In this document: positions 35,055-44,214 of the stretch, piece after piece
Numbering within the stretch: the stretch's first letter is position 1
Layout: each line of letters opens with the position of its first letter
DNA from: Fredinandcohnia onubensis
GTDB taxonomy: Bacteria; Bacillota; Bacilli; Bacillales; Bacillaceae_L
Length of the DNA stretch: 64,000 nt
Direction of reading: 5' to 3'
NCBI RefSeq assembly: GCF_002734215.1
Contig: NZ_NSEB01000011.1
Coordinates: 1-64,000 of the forward strand
Made by a program: the position numbers and the translations under genes
The notes under the pieces: model-generated
Databases searched by the model: none
Told to the model about the DNA's origin: nothing
Seen by the model: only the letters and a program-made list of their open reading frames with translations

Positions 35055-35480
35055 CTATTCAACCTTCTTTTTTGCATTTTCATATGCCTTGTGCCATTCT
35101 GGGTAATGTTTTCTAATCGAAATTGGACGAAATGAATCTTTTTTCACACAAACATGTGATGATGTCGCATTTACGGAAACTTCTCCATCTGGGCGTACAA
35201 TTTCATAGCCATATATGACTCTTAGTCCGTCATAATGTTCAATCCACGTCTTCACTAAAGCTGTTTCACCATATCGTAATGGTTTTTTGTAGGAAACCTG
35301 TAGATCAATTACAGGAGAAATAATGCCATCGCTCTCCATTGATGCATAGCTAAAACCTAAATCTTTAATTAATTGGGTTCTACCTAGTTCCATCCAAACT
35401 AAATAATTGGCATGATAGACAACACCCATTTGGTCTGTTTCAGCGTAACGTACTTCGACTTCTTTTTTTGAAATGAGCAA
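35055..35480 (-). CDS. acyl-CoA thioesterase, 4HBT/hot-dog fold (YneP-like)
   Basis: 141-aa hot-dog thioesterase. VRYAETDQMGVVYHANYLVWMELGR is the 4HBT/YbgC-type active-site region with the catalytic Asp in ETDQMG. Expected to hydrolyse short or medium acyl-CoAs; the substrate is not determined. TTG start with GGGAGAGG upstream. Sits next to tlp as yneP does in B. subtilis. Confidence 0.87.
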   Translation of the reverse strand: MLISKKEVEVRYAETDQMGVVYHANYLVWMELGRTQLIKDLGFSYASMESDGIISPVIDLQVSYKKPLRYGETALVKTWIEHYDGLRVIYGYEIVRPDGEVSVNATSSHVCVKKDSFRPISIRKHYPEWHKAYENAKKKVE

Positions 35481-35578
35481 TTCTAACCTCTCCCTATTTT
35501 GTTCTAAAGATGCTTTACATATATAGTAACATAAGTTGGAAAAGCCCTAAAAATGATTTCATTAGAAATTACAAAAAT

Positions 35579-35607
35579 AGAGTACGCCATAAAAGGTGGC
35601 ATACTCT
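35579..35607 (-). terminator. terminator after tlp
   Basis: AGAGTACGCCA/TGGCATACTCT imperfect stem (one mismatch), followed on the minus strand by ATTTTTG. Confidence 0.8.
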
Positions 35608-35614
35608 ACAAGTT

Positions 35615-35848
35615 TTACTTATAACCATTTTCGCGAGCGGCAGCTTCGTCCTTTATTTCTTCGCGCATTGCAGCTATAGATTCTTCACGGCGTTCGTTCT
35701 TTGCCTCGATTCTCTGGCGCTCTTCTTCATTTGAAAATTGCATTGAATCATGTGACTCCTCGATGTTCTCAATCGTGTTTTGGACCATGTCTTGTAGTCT
35801 TTCTACATTATCACTTCTATCATCTGGTTTAGATCTGTTGTGCGTCAT
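35615..35848 (-). CDS. tlp: small acid-soluble spore protein Tlp
   Basis: 77-residue thioredoxin-like-named SASP found in the spore core. Very hydrophilic, Glu/Arg/Asn rich, with NVERLQDMVQNTIENIEESH characteristic of Tlp. ATG with GGAGGAAAAAG upstream. Next to sspN as in B. subtilis, where both are transcribed in the forespore. No cysteine motif, so thioredoxin activity is not expected despite the name. Confidence 0.92.
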   Translation of the reverse strand: MTHNRSKPDDRSDNVERLQDMVQNTIENIEESHDSMQFSNEEERQRIEAKNERREESIAAMREEIKDEAAARENGYK

Positions 35849-35926
35849 TTCTTTTTCCTCCTATGTATTAGTAATACATCTCTATTTTGCTTCAGTTATG
35901 ATCATTTTATTTCTGGAAAAAAAATA

Positions 35927-35953
35927 AAAGGACGTTTTTGAAAACGTCCTTTT
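35927..35953 (-). terminator. terminator after sspN
   Basis: AAAAGGACGTTTT/AAAACGTCCTTTT perfect stem; the minus-strand transcript then runs into ATTTTTTTT. Confidence 0.93.
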
Positions 35954-35976
35954 ACCCGTTTGTGCTAATGGTAGCA

Positions 35977-36114
35977 TTATTCACCTTTAGTTTGCATAAC
36001 TTGAGCATGCTTTCCTGATGTATCTTGCATTTTTTTCCCTTTATTTCCACCAAATCCACGTGGTTGTGTACCTATTTGGTTATTTTTAAATTGGTTATGA
36101 TAATTTTTCGGCAT
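35977..36114 (-). CDS. sspN: small acid-soluble spore protein SspN
   Basis: 45-residue spore core protein: basic, Asn/Gln/Gly rich, with the SspN signature NKGKKMQDTSG and ending MQTKGE. Very strong ribosome site AAAGGAGGAGGGG upstream of the ATG. Likely made in the forespore under sigma-G by analogy; I did not identify the promoter. Located between tlp and a FbpB-like gene. Confidence 0.9.
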   Translation of the reverse strand: MPKNYHNQFKNNQIGTQPRGFGGNKGKKMQDTSGKHAQVMQTKGE

Positions 36115-36214
36115 TTTATTTACCCCTCCTCCTTTACATTATCACCCGGAAAGGGCTTTCTCATGTAAAAAGAAGAGTGGATACTCTATCCAAATAAAAG
36201 ATTTGATGGGAAAT

Positions 36215-36346
36215 TTACTCAGCTTTTTCTAATCTTTTTTGCTCAATTCTCGCCTCAATACGCTCCATTGCTTCTTGGTCCTTTAATAATTGCTGTTTGT
36301 TTTCATTAACCAAATCTGCAAATGAAACCTTTCTTACTTTTCTCAA
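36215..36346 (-). CDS. FbpB family small basic protein
   Basis: 43-residue, highly charged peptide: MRKVRKVSFADLVNENKQ, then LLKDQEAMERIEARIEQK. It matches the FbpB family of small basic proteins, one member of which helps the Fur-regulated sRNA FsrA in B. subtilis. TTG start with AGGAAGGTGAG upstream; a GTG three codons earlier overlaps that site. No Fur box was identified, so an iron-sparing role is only a family inference. Confidence 0.75.
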   Translation of the reverse strand: MRKVRKVSFADLVNENKQQLLKDQEAMERIEARIEQKRLEKAE

Positions 36347-36478
36347 TATTCTCACCTTCCTCTATCTACCATTGTAATAGTAATAATCTCCAAAAAACGA
36401 TTAAATTATTACAAATTTTCGAAAATTTATTTAAAAATTAGAAAGAAGTGCATTTTCACTAAAAAAGGCATAAAAAAA

Positions 36479-36498
36479 GAACCAAATCGAGTTGGTTC
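36479..36498 (-). terminator. terminator after thioredoxin-like gene
   Basis: GAACCAA (36479-36485) with TTGGTTC (36492-36498), followed on the minus strand by TTTTTTT. Confidence 0.9.
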
Positions 36499-36505
36499 AC
36501 ATTTT

Positions 36506-37030
36506 TTACTTTAATTTTTCTACTTTAGCTTCTAACATTTCTAGGTCCATCTGTCCTTTTATAAAATCATTAATCGTTCCATCGGAGTTAATGAAAAAAG
36601 TTTCAGGTAATCCTAATACCTTATAATCACTACTTGCTTGATTTTCTGGATCTACTAAAAGTGGAAATGTATAACCTTTTCCTTCAACAAATTTATGTGC
36701 GTTTTCTGCCTTAACTTCAGAAGCTGTCATGTTGACTGCAAGCACTTCAATGTCATCACTTTTCGTTTCATAAAACTCTTGAATCTCAGGCATTTCCTCA
36801 CGACATGGTTTACACCATGATGCCCAAAAGTTCACAACAACTTTCTTGCCCTTTAAATCCGATAAACGTATTGTTTCATTTTCATCATTTAATAGTTGAA
36901 GTTCAAAATCTGGGGCCATATTACCAATTTCAATACCGGTTGTCCCCTTTTTTTTATCTTCTACAAAATCAAAAATAGTATATCCGATAAGGCCAATTAG
37001 AATAAGTGGAATAATAATTTTTTTAACCAT
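36506..37030 (-). CDS. membrane-anchored TlpA/ResA-like thioredoxin (YneN-like)
   Basis: 174 aa with an N-terminal signal anchor (residues about 4-20) and an extracytoplasmic thioredoxin fold. The redox site is WCKPC (Cys73, Cys76); the GNMAPDFELQLL and LSDLKGKKVVVNFWASW blocks are typical of ResA/TlpA. Acts outside the membrane in thiol-disulfide exchange, possibly with CcdA encoded 8 kb away. Start ATG with GGAGGATTC upstream. Located beside citB, as yneN is in B. subtilis. Confidence 0.9.
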   Translation of the reverse strand: MVKKIIIPLILIGLIGYTIFDFVEDKKKGTTGIEIGNMAPDFELQLLNDENETIRLSDLKGKKVVVNFWASWCKPCREEMPEIQEFYETKSDDIEVLAVNMTASEVKAENAHKFVEGKGYTFPLLVDPENQASSDYKVLGLPETFFINSDGTINDFIKGQMDLEMLEAKVEKLK

Positions 37031-37115
37031 TTGAATCCTCCGTAAATTTAAGCAAAATCAAAGGTTTTCCCTATTATCATTATATCAATTTATCCATGCA
37101 AAAGGACAATATTAA

Positions 37116-37148
37116 AAGGCAGTTTTGTGAAATCCACAAAACTGCCTT
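37116..37148 (-). terminator. terminator after aconitase gene
   Basis: AAGGCAGTTTTGTG/CACAAAACTGCCTT perfect 14-bp stem, then TTTTAAT on the minus strand. Confidence 0.93.
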
Positions 37149-37163
37149 AGATAGAAAAGGGTA

Positions 37164-39872
37164 TTAACCCTTCATTTTTTCGCGAAGTACCATTTGTAGG
37201 ATACCACCGTGACGGTAGTAATCAATTTCAACTTCACTATCGAAACGAACAAGTACTTCAAATTCTTTCTTGTTTCCTTCTTCGTCAGTAGCTGTTACTT
37301 TTACATAGTCACGAGGTCTTACATTTTCGTCAATTTGAACTTCAATTGTTTCTTTTCCAGTTAAGCCAAGAGTTTCAGCATTCTCACCTTGTTTGAATTG
37401 TAGTGGTAGTACACCCATTAATACAAGGTTACTGCGGTGAATACGTTCGAAGCTTTCAGCAATAACTGTCTTAATGCCAAGAAGGTTAGTACCTTTCGCA
37501 GCCCAGTCACGAGAAGATCCCATTCCATAGTCGTTACCAGCGATAACAACTAAGCCAGTATCATCTTGCTTGTATTTCATACATGCATCATAGATAGACA
37601 TAACTTCGCCTGTTGGCCAGTGAGTAGTCCATCCACCTTCTGTTCCAGGAGCGATTTGGTTACGAATACGGATATTCGCAAAAGTTCCTCTTGTCATAAC
37701 GCGGTCATTACCACGACGTGAACCATAAGAGTTAAAGTCACGAGGTGTAACACCTTTTTCTTGTAGGTATTTACCTGCTGGTGTATCTTTACCAATTGAA
37801 CCTGCTGGTGAAATGTGGTCAGTTGTTACGGAATCACCGAATTTACCAACTACACGTAATCCACTTAATGGTTTAACTTCACCAGGTTCTTTAGATAAGC
37901 CTTCGAAGAATGGTGGGTTTTGAATGTATGTTGAATCTTCATCCCACACATAAAGCGCTTCGTCAGTACTTTCAATTGCGTTCCAACGCTCATTATCATC
38001 AAATACACGCTCGTATTCTTTTCTGAATAGCTCAGGTGTAACAGTCTTTTTAACTTCTGCCTTAACTTCTTCTGCAGTAGGCCAGATGTCTTTAAAGAAT
38101 ACATCGTTACCGTCCTTATCTTTACCGATTGGTTCTTTTTCAAGATCGACATCAACAGTTCCAGCTAGTGCATATGCCACTACAAGTGGTGGTGATGCAA
38201 GGTAGTTACCTTTTACTAATGGATGGATACGTCCTTCAAAGTTACGGTTACCAGAAAGAACAGATGTAATTACTAAGTCATTTTCAGCTACTGCTTTTTC
38301 AATTTCAGGAGCTAATGGACCTGAGTTACCAATACATGTAGTACAGCCATAACCAACAGTGCTAAAGCCAAGCTTTTCAAGGTATGAAAGTAATCCTGAA
38401 TCTTCTAAATAGCCAGTAACAACTTTAGAACCAGGTGCTAAAGACGTTTTTACATATTTAGGAACTTCTAGGCCTTTTTCAACTGCTTTCTTCGCAACAA
38501 GACCAGCACCTAACATTACGTATGGGTTTGAAGTATTTGTACAACTTGTGATTGCAGCGATTGCAATGTCACCAGTCTTCATTTGTACTTCTTCGCCATC
38601 GTTGAACTTTACGGTAATTTCCTTATTGATTTCTTCAGGAGTTAAACCGTATCCTTGGTTGCCAGTTGCTGTTAATGCAGTTTGGTAAGCTTCTTTCATT
38701 TTTGAAAGTGGAATTAAATCTTGTGGACGCTTAGGACCAGAAAGATTCGCTTCAATTTCAGAAAGATTGATTTCAACAACATCTGTGAAAGTTGGATCTT
38801 CAACATCTGGTGTATAGAATAAGCCGTTAGCTTTACTATATTCTTCTACAACTTTAACTTGCTCTTCGTCACGGCCTGTTAAACGAAGATATTCTAACGC
38901 TTCGTTGTCTACTGGGAAGAATCCGCATGTAGCACCGTATTCTGGAGCCATGTTAGAAATCGTTGCACGGTCTGCAAGTGGAAGTTGAGAAACTCCAGGA
39001 CCGAAGAATTCAACAAATTTACCTACAACGCCCTTTTGACGTAATACTTGAGTTACTTTAAGTGCTAAGTCAGTAGCTGTTGTACCGTTTGGTAATGTAC
39101 CTACTAATTTCACACCGATAACTTCAGGTACTGGGAAATATGAAGGTTGACCAAGCATTCCTGCTTCTGCTTCAATTCCTCCAACACCCCATCCAAGTAC
39201 ACCGATTCCGTTAATCATTGTAGTATGAGAGTCAGTACCTACAAGTGTATCAGGGAATGTTTCAAATTCACCGTTTTCACCTTCAACAGCATGAACAACA
39301 TTTGCTAAATATTCAAGGTTAACTTGGTGAACGATACCAGTTGCTGGTGGTACAGCACGGTAGTTATCGAATGATTTTTGAGCCCAGCTTAAGAATTTAT
39401 AACGCTCTGCATTACGTTCAAACTCTAGATCCATATTGAACTTTAATGAATCTAGTGTACCTGCTTTATCAACTTGTACAGAGTGGTCAATAACAAGATC
39501 AACTGGAATTTCTGGGTTGATTTTTTGTGGGTCTCCACCCATGTCAGCCATTGCTTTACGAAGTGAAGCTAAATCAACTACAGCTGGTACTCCAGTAAAA
39601 TCTTGAAGAATTACACGAGAAGGCTTAAATGGTACATCAACCTCTTGTAATTCATCAGTTCCCCATTTTGCTAAGTTTTCAACATGCTCTTTTGTAATTA
39701 CTCTTCCATCAACTTGACGTAATACTGATTCTAAAAGAACCTTAATGGAATACGGCAATTTTGAAACGTTACCAATTTTCGCATCTTCTAATGCTTGTAA
39801 GCTATAATAGTTATACTTTTTGCCGTTTGCTTCAAAAGAAGAACGTGCATTAAATACATCATGCTTTGCCAT
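37164..39872 (-). CDS. citB: aconitate hydratase
   Basis: TCA-cycle aconitase (citrate to isocitrate), 902 aa, cytosolic [4Fe-4S] enzyme of the AcnA type and probably an RNA-binding regulator when it loses its cluster. Cluster ligands: TSCTNTSNP and [13 protein letters not shown]. Other signatures: [22 protein letters not shown] and [14 protein letters not shown]-like [15 protein letters not shown] at 39872 has AAAGGGGGC upstream; the in-frame ATG at 39905 is rejected for lack of a ribosome site. Two dyads upstream suggest CcpC-type control. Confidence 0.96.
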   Translation of the reverse strand: MAKHDVFNARSSFEANGKKYNYYSLQALEDAKIGNVSKLPYSIKVLLESVLRQVDGRVITKEHVENLAKWGTDELQEVDVPFKPSRVILQDFTGVPAVVDLASLRKAMADMGGDPQKINPEIPVDLVIDHSVQVDKAGTLDSLKFNMDLEFERNAERYKFLSWAQKSFDNYRAVPPATGIVHQVNLEYLANVVHAVEGENGEFETFPDTLVGTDSHTTMINGIGVLGWGVGGIEAEAGMLGQPSYFPVPEVIGVKLVGTLPNGTTATDLALKVTQVLRQKGVVGKFVEFFGPGVSQLPLADRATISNMAPEYGATCGFFPVDNEALEYLRLTGRDEEQVKVVEEYSKANGLFYTPDVEDPTFTDVVEINLSEIEANLSGPKRPQDLIPLSKMKEAYQTALTATGNQGYGLTPEEINKEITVKFNDGEEVQMKTGDIAIAAITSCTNTSNPYVMLGAGLVAKKAVEKGLEVPKYVKTSLAPGSKVVTGYLEDSGLLSYLEKLGFSTVGYGCTTCIGNSGPLAPEIEKAVAENDLVITSVLSGNRNFEGRIHPLVKGNYLASPPLVVAYALAGTVDVDLEKEPIGKDKDGNDVFFKDIWPTAEEVKAEVKKTVTPELFRKEYERVFDDNERWNAIESTDEALYVWDEDSTYIQNPPFFEGLSKEPGEVKPLSGLRVVGKFGDSVTTDHISPAGSIGKDTPAGKYLQEKGVTPRDFNSYGSRRGNDRVMTRGTFANIRIRNQIAPGTEGGWTTHWPTGEVMSIYDACMKYKQDDTGLVVIAGNDYGMGSSRDWAAKGTNLLGIKTVIAESFERIHRSNLVLMGVLPLQFKQGENAETLGLTGKETIEVQIDENVRPRDYVKVTATDEEGNKKEFEVLVRFDSEVEIDYYRHGGILQMVLREKMKG

Positions 39873-39996
39873 ATGTATGCCCCCTTTGTATAAATAATAA
39901 CGCAATTTTAAATAATTGTCGAAATGTAAGAGATTTTATACTCTCCCATTTAATTTCCCTGCATACATATATTAATATAACTATATACATAAGTAA

Positions 39997-40035
39997 ATAA
40001 CAAGATTGTTATAATGCTCTATAAGTTTTTCTTAT
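39997..40035 (-). promoter_or_regulatory. two dyads upstream of citB, CcpC-like operator region
   Basis: ATAACAAGATTGTTAT (39997-40012) is a perfect palindrome about 125 bp upstream of citB. ATAAG-N5-CTTAT follows at 40021-40035. Read on the minus strand, TTGTTA of the first dyad could be a -35 with TATATT 18 bp later. B. subtilis citB is repressed by the LysR-type regulator CcpC at ATAA...TTAT dyads; the match is by form and position only. The region is shared with sspO. Confidence 0.5.
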
Positions 40036-40091
40036 TGACTTGTAGGATAATTTAGTGAAAAATGAATAAAATAAGGTCGGAGGTGAAAAGC

Positions 40092-40241
40092 ATGTCGAAG
40101 CGTAAAGCGAACCATGTACGACCAGGAATGAATGACGCAAGTGCTCAAGGTATAGGTGCGGGATATAATGAGGAATTTGCTAATGAGCCATTAACGGCAG
40201 AACAACGACAAAATAATAAAAAGCGAAAGAAAAATCAATAA
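40092..40241 (+). CDS. sspO: small acid-soluble spore protein SspO (CotK)
   Basis: 49-residue spore core SASP, basic and Asn/Gln rich: [25 protein letters not shown] and [20 protein letters not shown] with CGGAGGTG upstream. Divergent from citB exactly as in B. subtilis. Likely forespore-specific. Confidence 0.93.
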   Translation: MSKRKANHVRPGMNDASAQGIGAGYNEEFANEPLTAEQRQNNKKRKKNQ

Positions 40242-40256
40242 TCATATATTTTGGCG

Positions 40257-40280
40257 AGCCCGCTTACGCGGGCTTATTTT
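40257..40280 (+). terminator. terminator after sspO
   Basis: AGCCCGC (40257-40263) TTAC GCGGGCT (40268-40274) then TATTTT. Confidence 0.85.
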
Positions 40281-40286
40281 CGTATT

Positions 40287-40541
40287 TTATTCGTAAACTT
40301 CATTCATGATGGATTGCAAGTCCGATTGAAACTGTTCAAGTTGGGCCTTCTGATGCTCAGATGCCACTTCTAATGCATTTTCAATTTGTTGATAGGCTTC
40401 ATTCACTTCATTTTTCAATCGCTTTAAATGAGCACCATAGTCAGGATCATTGCTTACGATATTTGCATACACATCTTTCGCTTCCTCTGTTCCTTGTTGT
40501 GCTGCTTGGAAAGCTTGCTGTTTATCCTTATAATACGGCAT
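40287..40541 (-). CDS. small helical protein of unknown function
   Basis: 84 aa, Gln/Glu-rich and predicted largely helical: MPYYKDKQQAFQAAQQGTEE, then DPDYGAHLKRLKNEVNEAY. ATG at 40541 has AAGGGAG upstream; a TTG three codons earlier is possible. It sits on the minus strand between sspO and sspP, so a spore-related role is possible by position only. I do not recognise a family with confidence. Confidence 0.65.
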   Translation of the reverse strand: MPYYKDKQQAFQAAQQGTEEAKDVYANIVSNDPDYGAHLKRLKNEVNEAYQQIENALEVASEHQKAQLEQFQSDLQSIMNEVYE

Positions 40542-40670
40542 ATTGTTCAACTCCCTTAAGGTTATTACTGCAATTATAGCTTACCTTTTTTCCAGAAAAT
40601 CATTCAGAACTTAGGTCGCATAAAAAAGTGGAAAAACATTATCCTAATACATATGAAGGGGGGATAAAAC

Positions 40671-40814
40671 ATGGGTGAAAAGAATACATTCAAGGATATT
40701 AGAGCAAACGGCGGCCAAAGTACAGGAAGCCAACCACAACCATTAAGTGGTTCAAAAAAAGTAAAAAATCGCAATCACACAAGACAAAAAAATAACCAAG
40801 GACATGATATGTAA
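40671..40814 (+). CDS. sspP: small acid-soluble spore protein SspP (CotL)
   Basis: 47-residue basic spore core protein: [17 protein letters not shown] and [17 protein letters not shown] are typical of SspP. ATG with GAAGGGGGG at 40656-40664. In B. subtilis sspP directly precedes sspO; here a small unknown gene lies between them. Confidence 0.9.
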   Translation: MGEKNTFKDIRANGGQSTGSQPQPLSGSKKVKNRNHTRQKNNQGHDM

Positions 40815-40829
40815 TAAATCATGGATAAT

Positions 40830-40856
40830 AAAAAGCCGCTAATCCTGCGGCTTTTT
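40830..40856. terminator. bidirectional terminator sspP/selA
   Basis: AAAAAGCCGC (40830-40839) with GCGGCTTTTT (40847-40856). The right arm overlaps the end of selA. Confidence 0.9.
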
Positions 40857-42254
40857 ATCAATTTTCGCAAAAGCGACTGCCATTTCTTCAATTTCATCTT
40901 GTTCTATGGTACGAAAATCTAGAAGTATTTCGTCATTTTTTATTCGTACAATAATTGGTGTTGATTGCTTACGAAGCATTGTTGCAATTTCAACAGCTGT
41001 TTTTTTAGGATGTTTTAAACAAACCACGAAAGTTGGCACTTCCACCCCAGGCATTGTTCCGCCACCGATTGGTGAACCGTCTTTTTTTAGTTGAAATTGA
41101 TAATGATTCGTTTTTTTAATTAAACAAGCTATAAACTGTTGACAACGTTCTTTTATCTCTTCTTCAGTAGCCAATATATCCCGAATCGTTGGAATCGTCG
41201 AGGAATTGCCTTTAAGATATGAAAATAACGTTGCTTCTAATGCTGCATATGTCAATTTATCAACTCGCAATACTCGAGCAAGCTGGTGTTTTTTTAATTG
41301 GTCTATCCATGTTTTTTTCCCTGCAATAATTCCCGCCTGTGGTCCACCGAGAAGCTTATCACCACTAAAGGATACAAGGTCAACCCCTTGTGCTAAAACA
41401 TCCTTTATAACAGGTTCATCCCCAATTCCTTGTCCTTTTAAATCGTATAGAACACCACTTCCTAGGTCTTCATAAATAACAAGGTTTTCTTTTTTCTCCT
41501 TTAATGTGACTAGTTCTGAAATACCAACAGTCTTTGTAAAACCAATTGTTTTGAAATTACTTGTATGTACCTTAAGGACCATCGATGTTTTTTCTGTAAT
41601 GGCATTCTCGTAATCTTCAAGATGTGTTTTATTGGTTGTCCCCACCTCAACTAAACTTGCACCGCTTTCCTCCATAATCGCTGATATCCGAAATGAACCG
41701 CCAATCTCAACTAATTGCCCCCGAGAAACAATGACTTCTTGACTCTCAGCCAAGGCCCGTAATATTAAAAAAACGGCTGCAGCATTATTGTTTACTACCA
41801 TCGCACTCTCTGCACCTGTTAATTCCGTCAGAAGTGACTCCACAATCGAATGTCGTGAGCCACGAGTACCCTCTAACAAGTTATATTCTAAATTAGAATA
41901 CCCCTTCGCGATTTCTACAACATGTTGAATAGCATCATCGCTAAGTCGAGCCCTTCCTAAATTGGTATGTAAAACCGTCCCGGTCGCATTGACTGTTTTT
42001 GTTAGGTAGTATTTCGTTCTGTGTACTAGCTCCCCTTCGCTCTTTCGATATATAAAACGAACCATATCTTCCTTTGAAGACGCCTTTTCAATCGAGTCCC
42101 AATTTATGATTTCATTCCGAACGTCATTTACGACATCCCTTAAGACGTTAGTCAGATATTCCTTATCCACATCATATTTATTTTGAAACTGGTCAAAGTC
42201 TGGATAAGCTTGCAGCTCATGAATTGCAGGGAGCAGTTGAAACAAATTTTTCAT
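40839..42254 (-). CDS. selA: L-seryl-tRNA(Sec) selenium transferase
   Basis: PLP enzyme converting seryl-tRNA(Sec) to selenocysteinyl-tRNA(Sec). 471 aa, full length. Landmarks: NATGTVLHTNLGRA, NNNAAAVFLIL, IYEDLGSG and SFSGDKLLGGPQAG with the PLP lysine. An N-terminal domain (about 1-75) is present, which distinguishes true SelA from short archaeal SelA-like enzymes. ATG at 42254 has GGAGGAATTG upstream; a GTG five codons earlier is within it. No selB, selD or tRNA(Sec) gene lies adjacent, although selA-selB pairs are usual. Not part of the B. subtilis cluster. Confidence 0.9.
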   Translation of the reverse strand: MKNLFQLLPAIHELQAYPDFDQFQNKYDVDKEYLTNVLRDVVNDVRNEIINWDSIEKASSKEDMVRFIYRKSEGELVHRTKYYLTKTVNATGTVLHTNLGRARLSDDAIQHVVEIAKGYSNLEYNLLEGTRGSRHSIVESLLTELTGAESAMVVNNNAAAVFLILRALAESQEVIVSRGQLVEIGGSFRISAIMEESGASLVEVGTTNKTHLEDYENAITEKTSMVLKVHTSNFKTIGFTKTVGISELVTLKEKKENLVIYEDLGSGVLYDLKGQGIGDEPVIKDVLAQGVDLVSFSGDKLLGGPQAGIIAGKKTWIDQLKKHQLARVLRVDKLTYAALEATLFSYLKGNSSTIPTIRDILATEEEIKERCQQFIACLIKKTNHYQFQLKKDGSPIGGGTMPGVEVPTFVVCLKHPKKTAVEIATMLRKQSTPIIVRIKNDEILLDFRTIEQDEIEEMAVAFAKIDKKPQD

Positions 42255-42404
42255 ACTCAATTCCTCCACTAAAGCACGTATACGTCTATTTTTACATGAT
42301 TACCGCCTACTTTACAAACAGATTGTACCGTTTTTATTATTTCACTATCACGAACATCTACACTTGTGAATATCCTGAATATAGAATTCCATGGAGGTCA
42401 AGAC

Positions 42405-42800
42405 ATGAAAAATTTTGATAATTCCAATCCCCTTTCCTTAAATGGTTTGGAGGACTGGATGAAACAGTTTCTCGAAGACCCATATTTATTAGATGATTAT
42501 CAATTTCGAATTGATTTATTTGAAACACAAAATGAGTATATAATCGAGGCTGAACTATCAGGATATCAGCCCGATCAGATTCAGTTAAACGTCCAGAACG
42601 ATGCATTCTATATAAAATTAACAGATTGCGAAAAACCTCCAAATGACACAATATTAACTGAAAGAGTTGTAACCCTTCCTTTCGAATTAGAAAAAAAGAA
42701 GATAGAAGCTCTATTTCGAAATGAAATACTCGAAATTTATATCAAAAAGAACGAAAAACGGAAAAAAAAGAAGAGCAAAATAAAAATAAAAGTCCTGTGA
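42405..42800 (+). CDS. cotM: outer spore coat protein CotM (Hsp20-like)
   Basis: 131-aa alpha-crystallin/Hsp20-fold protein. The core YQFRIDLFETQNEYIIEAEL, ending ALFRNEILEIYI, is the alpha-crystallin domain, followed by a Lys-rich tail of about 15 residues. B. subtilis CotM has the same length, fold and location beside sspP. ATG with GGAGG at 42393-42397, 7 bp away. Probably made in the mother cell late in sporulation; a generic small heat-shock protein is the alternative. Confidence 0.83.
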   Translation: MKNFDNSNPLSLNGLEDWMKQFLEDPYLLDDYQFRIDLFETQNEYIIEAELSGYQPDQIQLNVQNDAFYIKLTDCEKPPNDTILTERVVTLPFELEKKKIEALFRNEILEIYIKKNEKRKKKKSKIKIKVL

Positions 42801-42820
42801 AAGCTACAGGACCCTTTCTA
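42792..42820. terminator. terminator between cotM and SpoIID-domain gene
   Basis: GTCCTGT (42792-42798) with ACAGGAC (42806-42812), followed by CCTTTCTATTTT. The stem overlaps the last codons of cotM. Confidence 0.78.
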
Positions 42821-42822
42821 TT

Positions 42823-44082
42823 TTATTTACGCTCATAATTCGTAATTGTCGTTCCGGGAAAATAAAATTGGATAATCTCATCATAGTTTTTGCCTTTATC
42901 CCCCATTATACTTGCTCCCCATTGACTCATTCCCACACCGTGCCCGTATCCCCTGCCACGCATCACATATTTCTTATCATCTGAATCAAGAGAGTCTATA
43001 TAATAGCTCTTAAAAATCGTACCACCAATCATCGGTCGTATTCGATTTAGGTTCACATCATGGAGGGTCACATTTCCTAAAAGGATCGTACCATCAATTA
43101 ATCTTTGTAAAAATTCCACTTCAATTGAACCTGTCATGGAACGTTTTGAGTGATATTTCTTTGGATTCACCTCAAATTTAGGGATTGAAAGGATGGCTAT
43201 ATCTCCTGGGTAACCTTGACGATTTATTGATCTTTTCATAACAGCTGCTATCTCTTTATCTTTTTCCTGGAGCCCATCAAATCCATCAATAGCATCCCAA
43301 TCTATGTCTTCTAGATTTATTTGGGTTTTCGATAATGTAAATTCCCACGGGTGGATTGGATCAAATGGATCTTCTTTAATTGGATAGAATGACCTGCTTT
43401 TCCCTCCCCACACATTTTTATTATTCTCGGTCATACCACCGTTGCTTGCTGAATAAAAAGCATCAATTAATTTATTATTATATGTGATAACTTGACCCCT
43501 TGTAGCTTCAACAGCTTGTGTGGTACGTGCATTCCAAGCATATCCCCCATATACCTGATAGAAAGTCGTATCATCCATGTCTTCTTTCATACGGGAAACT
43601 GCATATGTTCTTGCTGCTAAGGCTTGAGCCTTTAATGCCTCAATATTCCATGAGGAAAATACCTCAAGTGGGACAACCCCTTTTAAGTAATCTTCCAAAG
43701 GGAGCTGATTAACAGGACGCACATAATGATTATTTTCCACTTGAAACTCCATTGCACCTAAATATGGCCGTTCATCAATATAGACACGATGATTCTCATC
43801 ATAGTTTCGGGGAATTAATAAAAAGCTAGGGTCTACTTGTTGATTGACTTTTCCTCCTCTAAGATACAGATTCCCTTTTTTGACATATAACCGGTAGTTC
43901 ACTCCTTCTCGTAATGATAGTGTCGGGTCTATAGTGAAATAATCTCCAGTGATGCGCATCTGAATTTCTTTCGTATCCCCGACAAAATTTTCAAGACGAA
44001 CACGTACTAATTCTTCGGCACTCCCCTGATAAAGATCGAATGCAAATAAAAACATACACGTAAAAAATAGTATCTTTTTCAT
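42823..44082 (-). CDS. secreted SpoIID/LytB domain protein
   Basis: 419 aa with a signal peptide (MKKILFFTCMFLFAFDLYQG) and a SpoIID domain: PLEDYLKGVVPLEVFSSWN, EALKAQALAARTYAVSRM, SASNGGMTE and the C-terminal GRGYGHGVGMSQWGASIM. SpoIID is a lytic transglycosylase acting on denuded glycan strands during engulfment; this paralogue may act in cell wall or spore maturation. ATG at 44082 has only a weak ribosome site; a GTG at 44103 is an alternative. Not in the B. subtilis cluster at this place. Confidence 0.85.
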   Translation of the reverse strand: MKKILFFTCMFLFAFDLYQGSAEELVRVRLENFVGDTKEIQMRITGDYFTIDPTLSLREGVNYRLYVKKGNLYLRGGKVNQQVDPSFLLIPRNYDENHRVYIDERPYLGAMEFQVENNHYVRPVNQLPLEDYLKGVVPLEVFSSWNIEALKAQALAARTYAVSRMKEDMDDTTFYQVYGGYAWNARTTQAVEATRGQVITYNNKLIDAFYSASNGGMTENNKNVWGGKSRSFYPIKEDPFDPIHPWEFTLSKTQINLEDIDWDAIDGFDGLQEKDKEIAAVMKRSINRQGYPGDIAILSIPKFEVNPKKYHSKRSMTGSIEVEFLQRLIDGTILLGNVTLHDVNLNRIRPMIGGTIFKSYYIDSLDSDDKKYVMRGRGYGHGVGMSQWGASIMGDKGKNYDEIIQFYFPGTTITNYERK

Positions 44083-44214
44083 ATCCGTATATTTCCCAAT
44101 CACAAAGAATTATATGAAGTCTTATTCGACTCGAAATTTTCATATAAAAGAAGGTTTCTGTCTTTTAAAAAACTTGACAGTTAAGGTATAATGAAGCATT
44201 GAGGTGAACAATTC

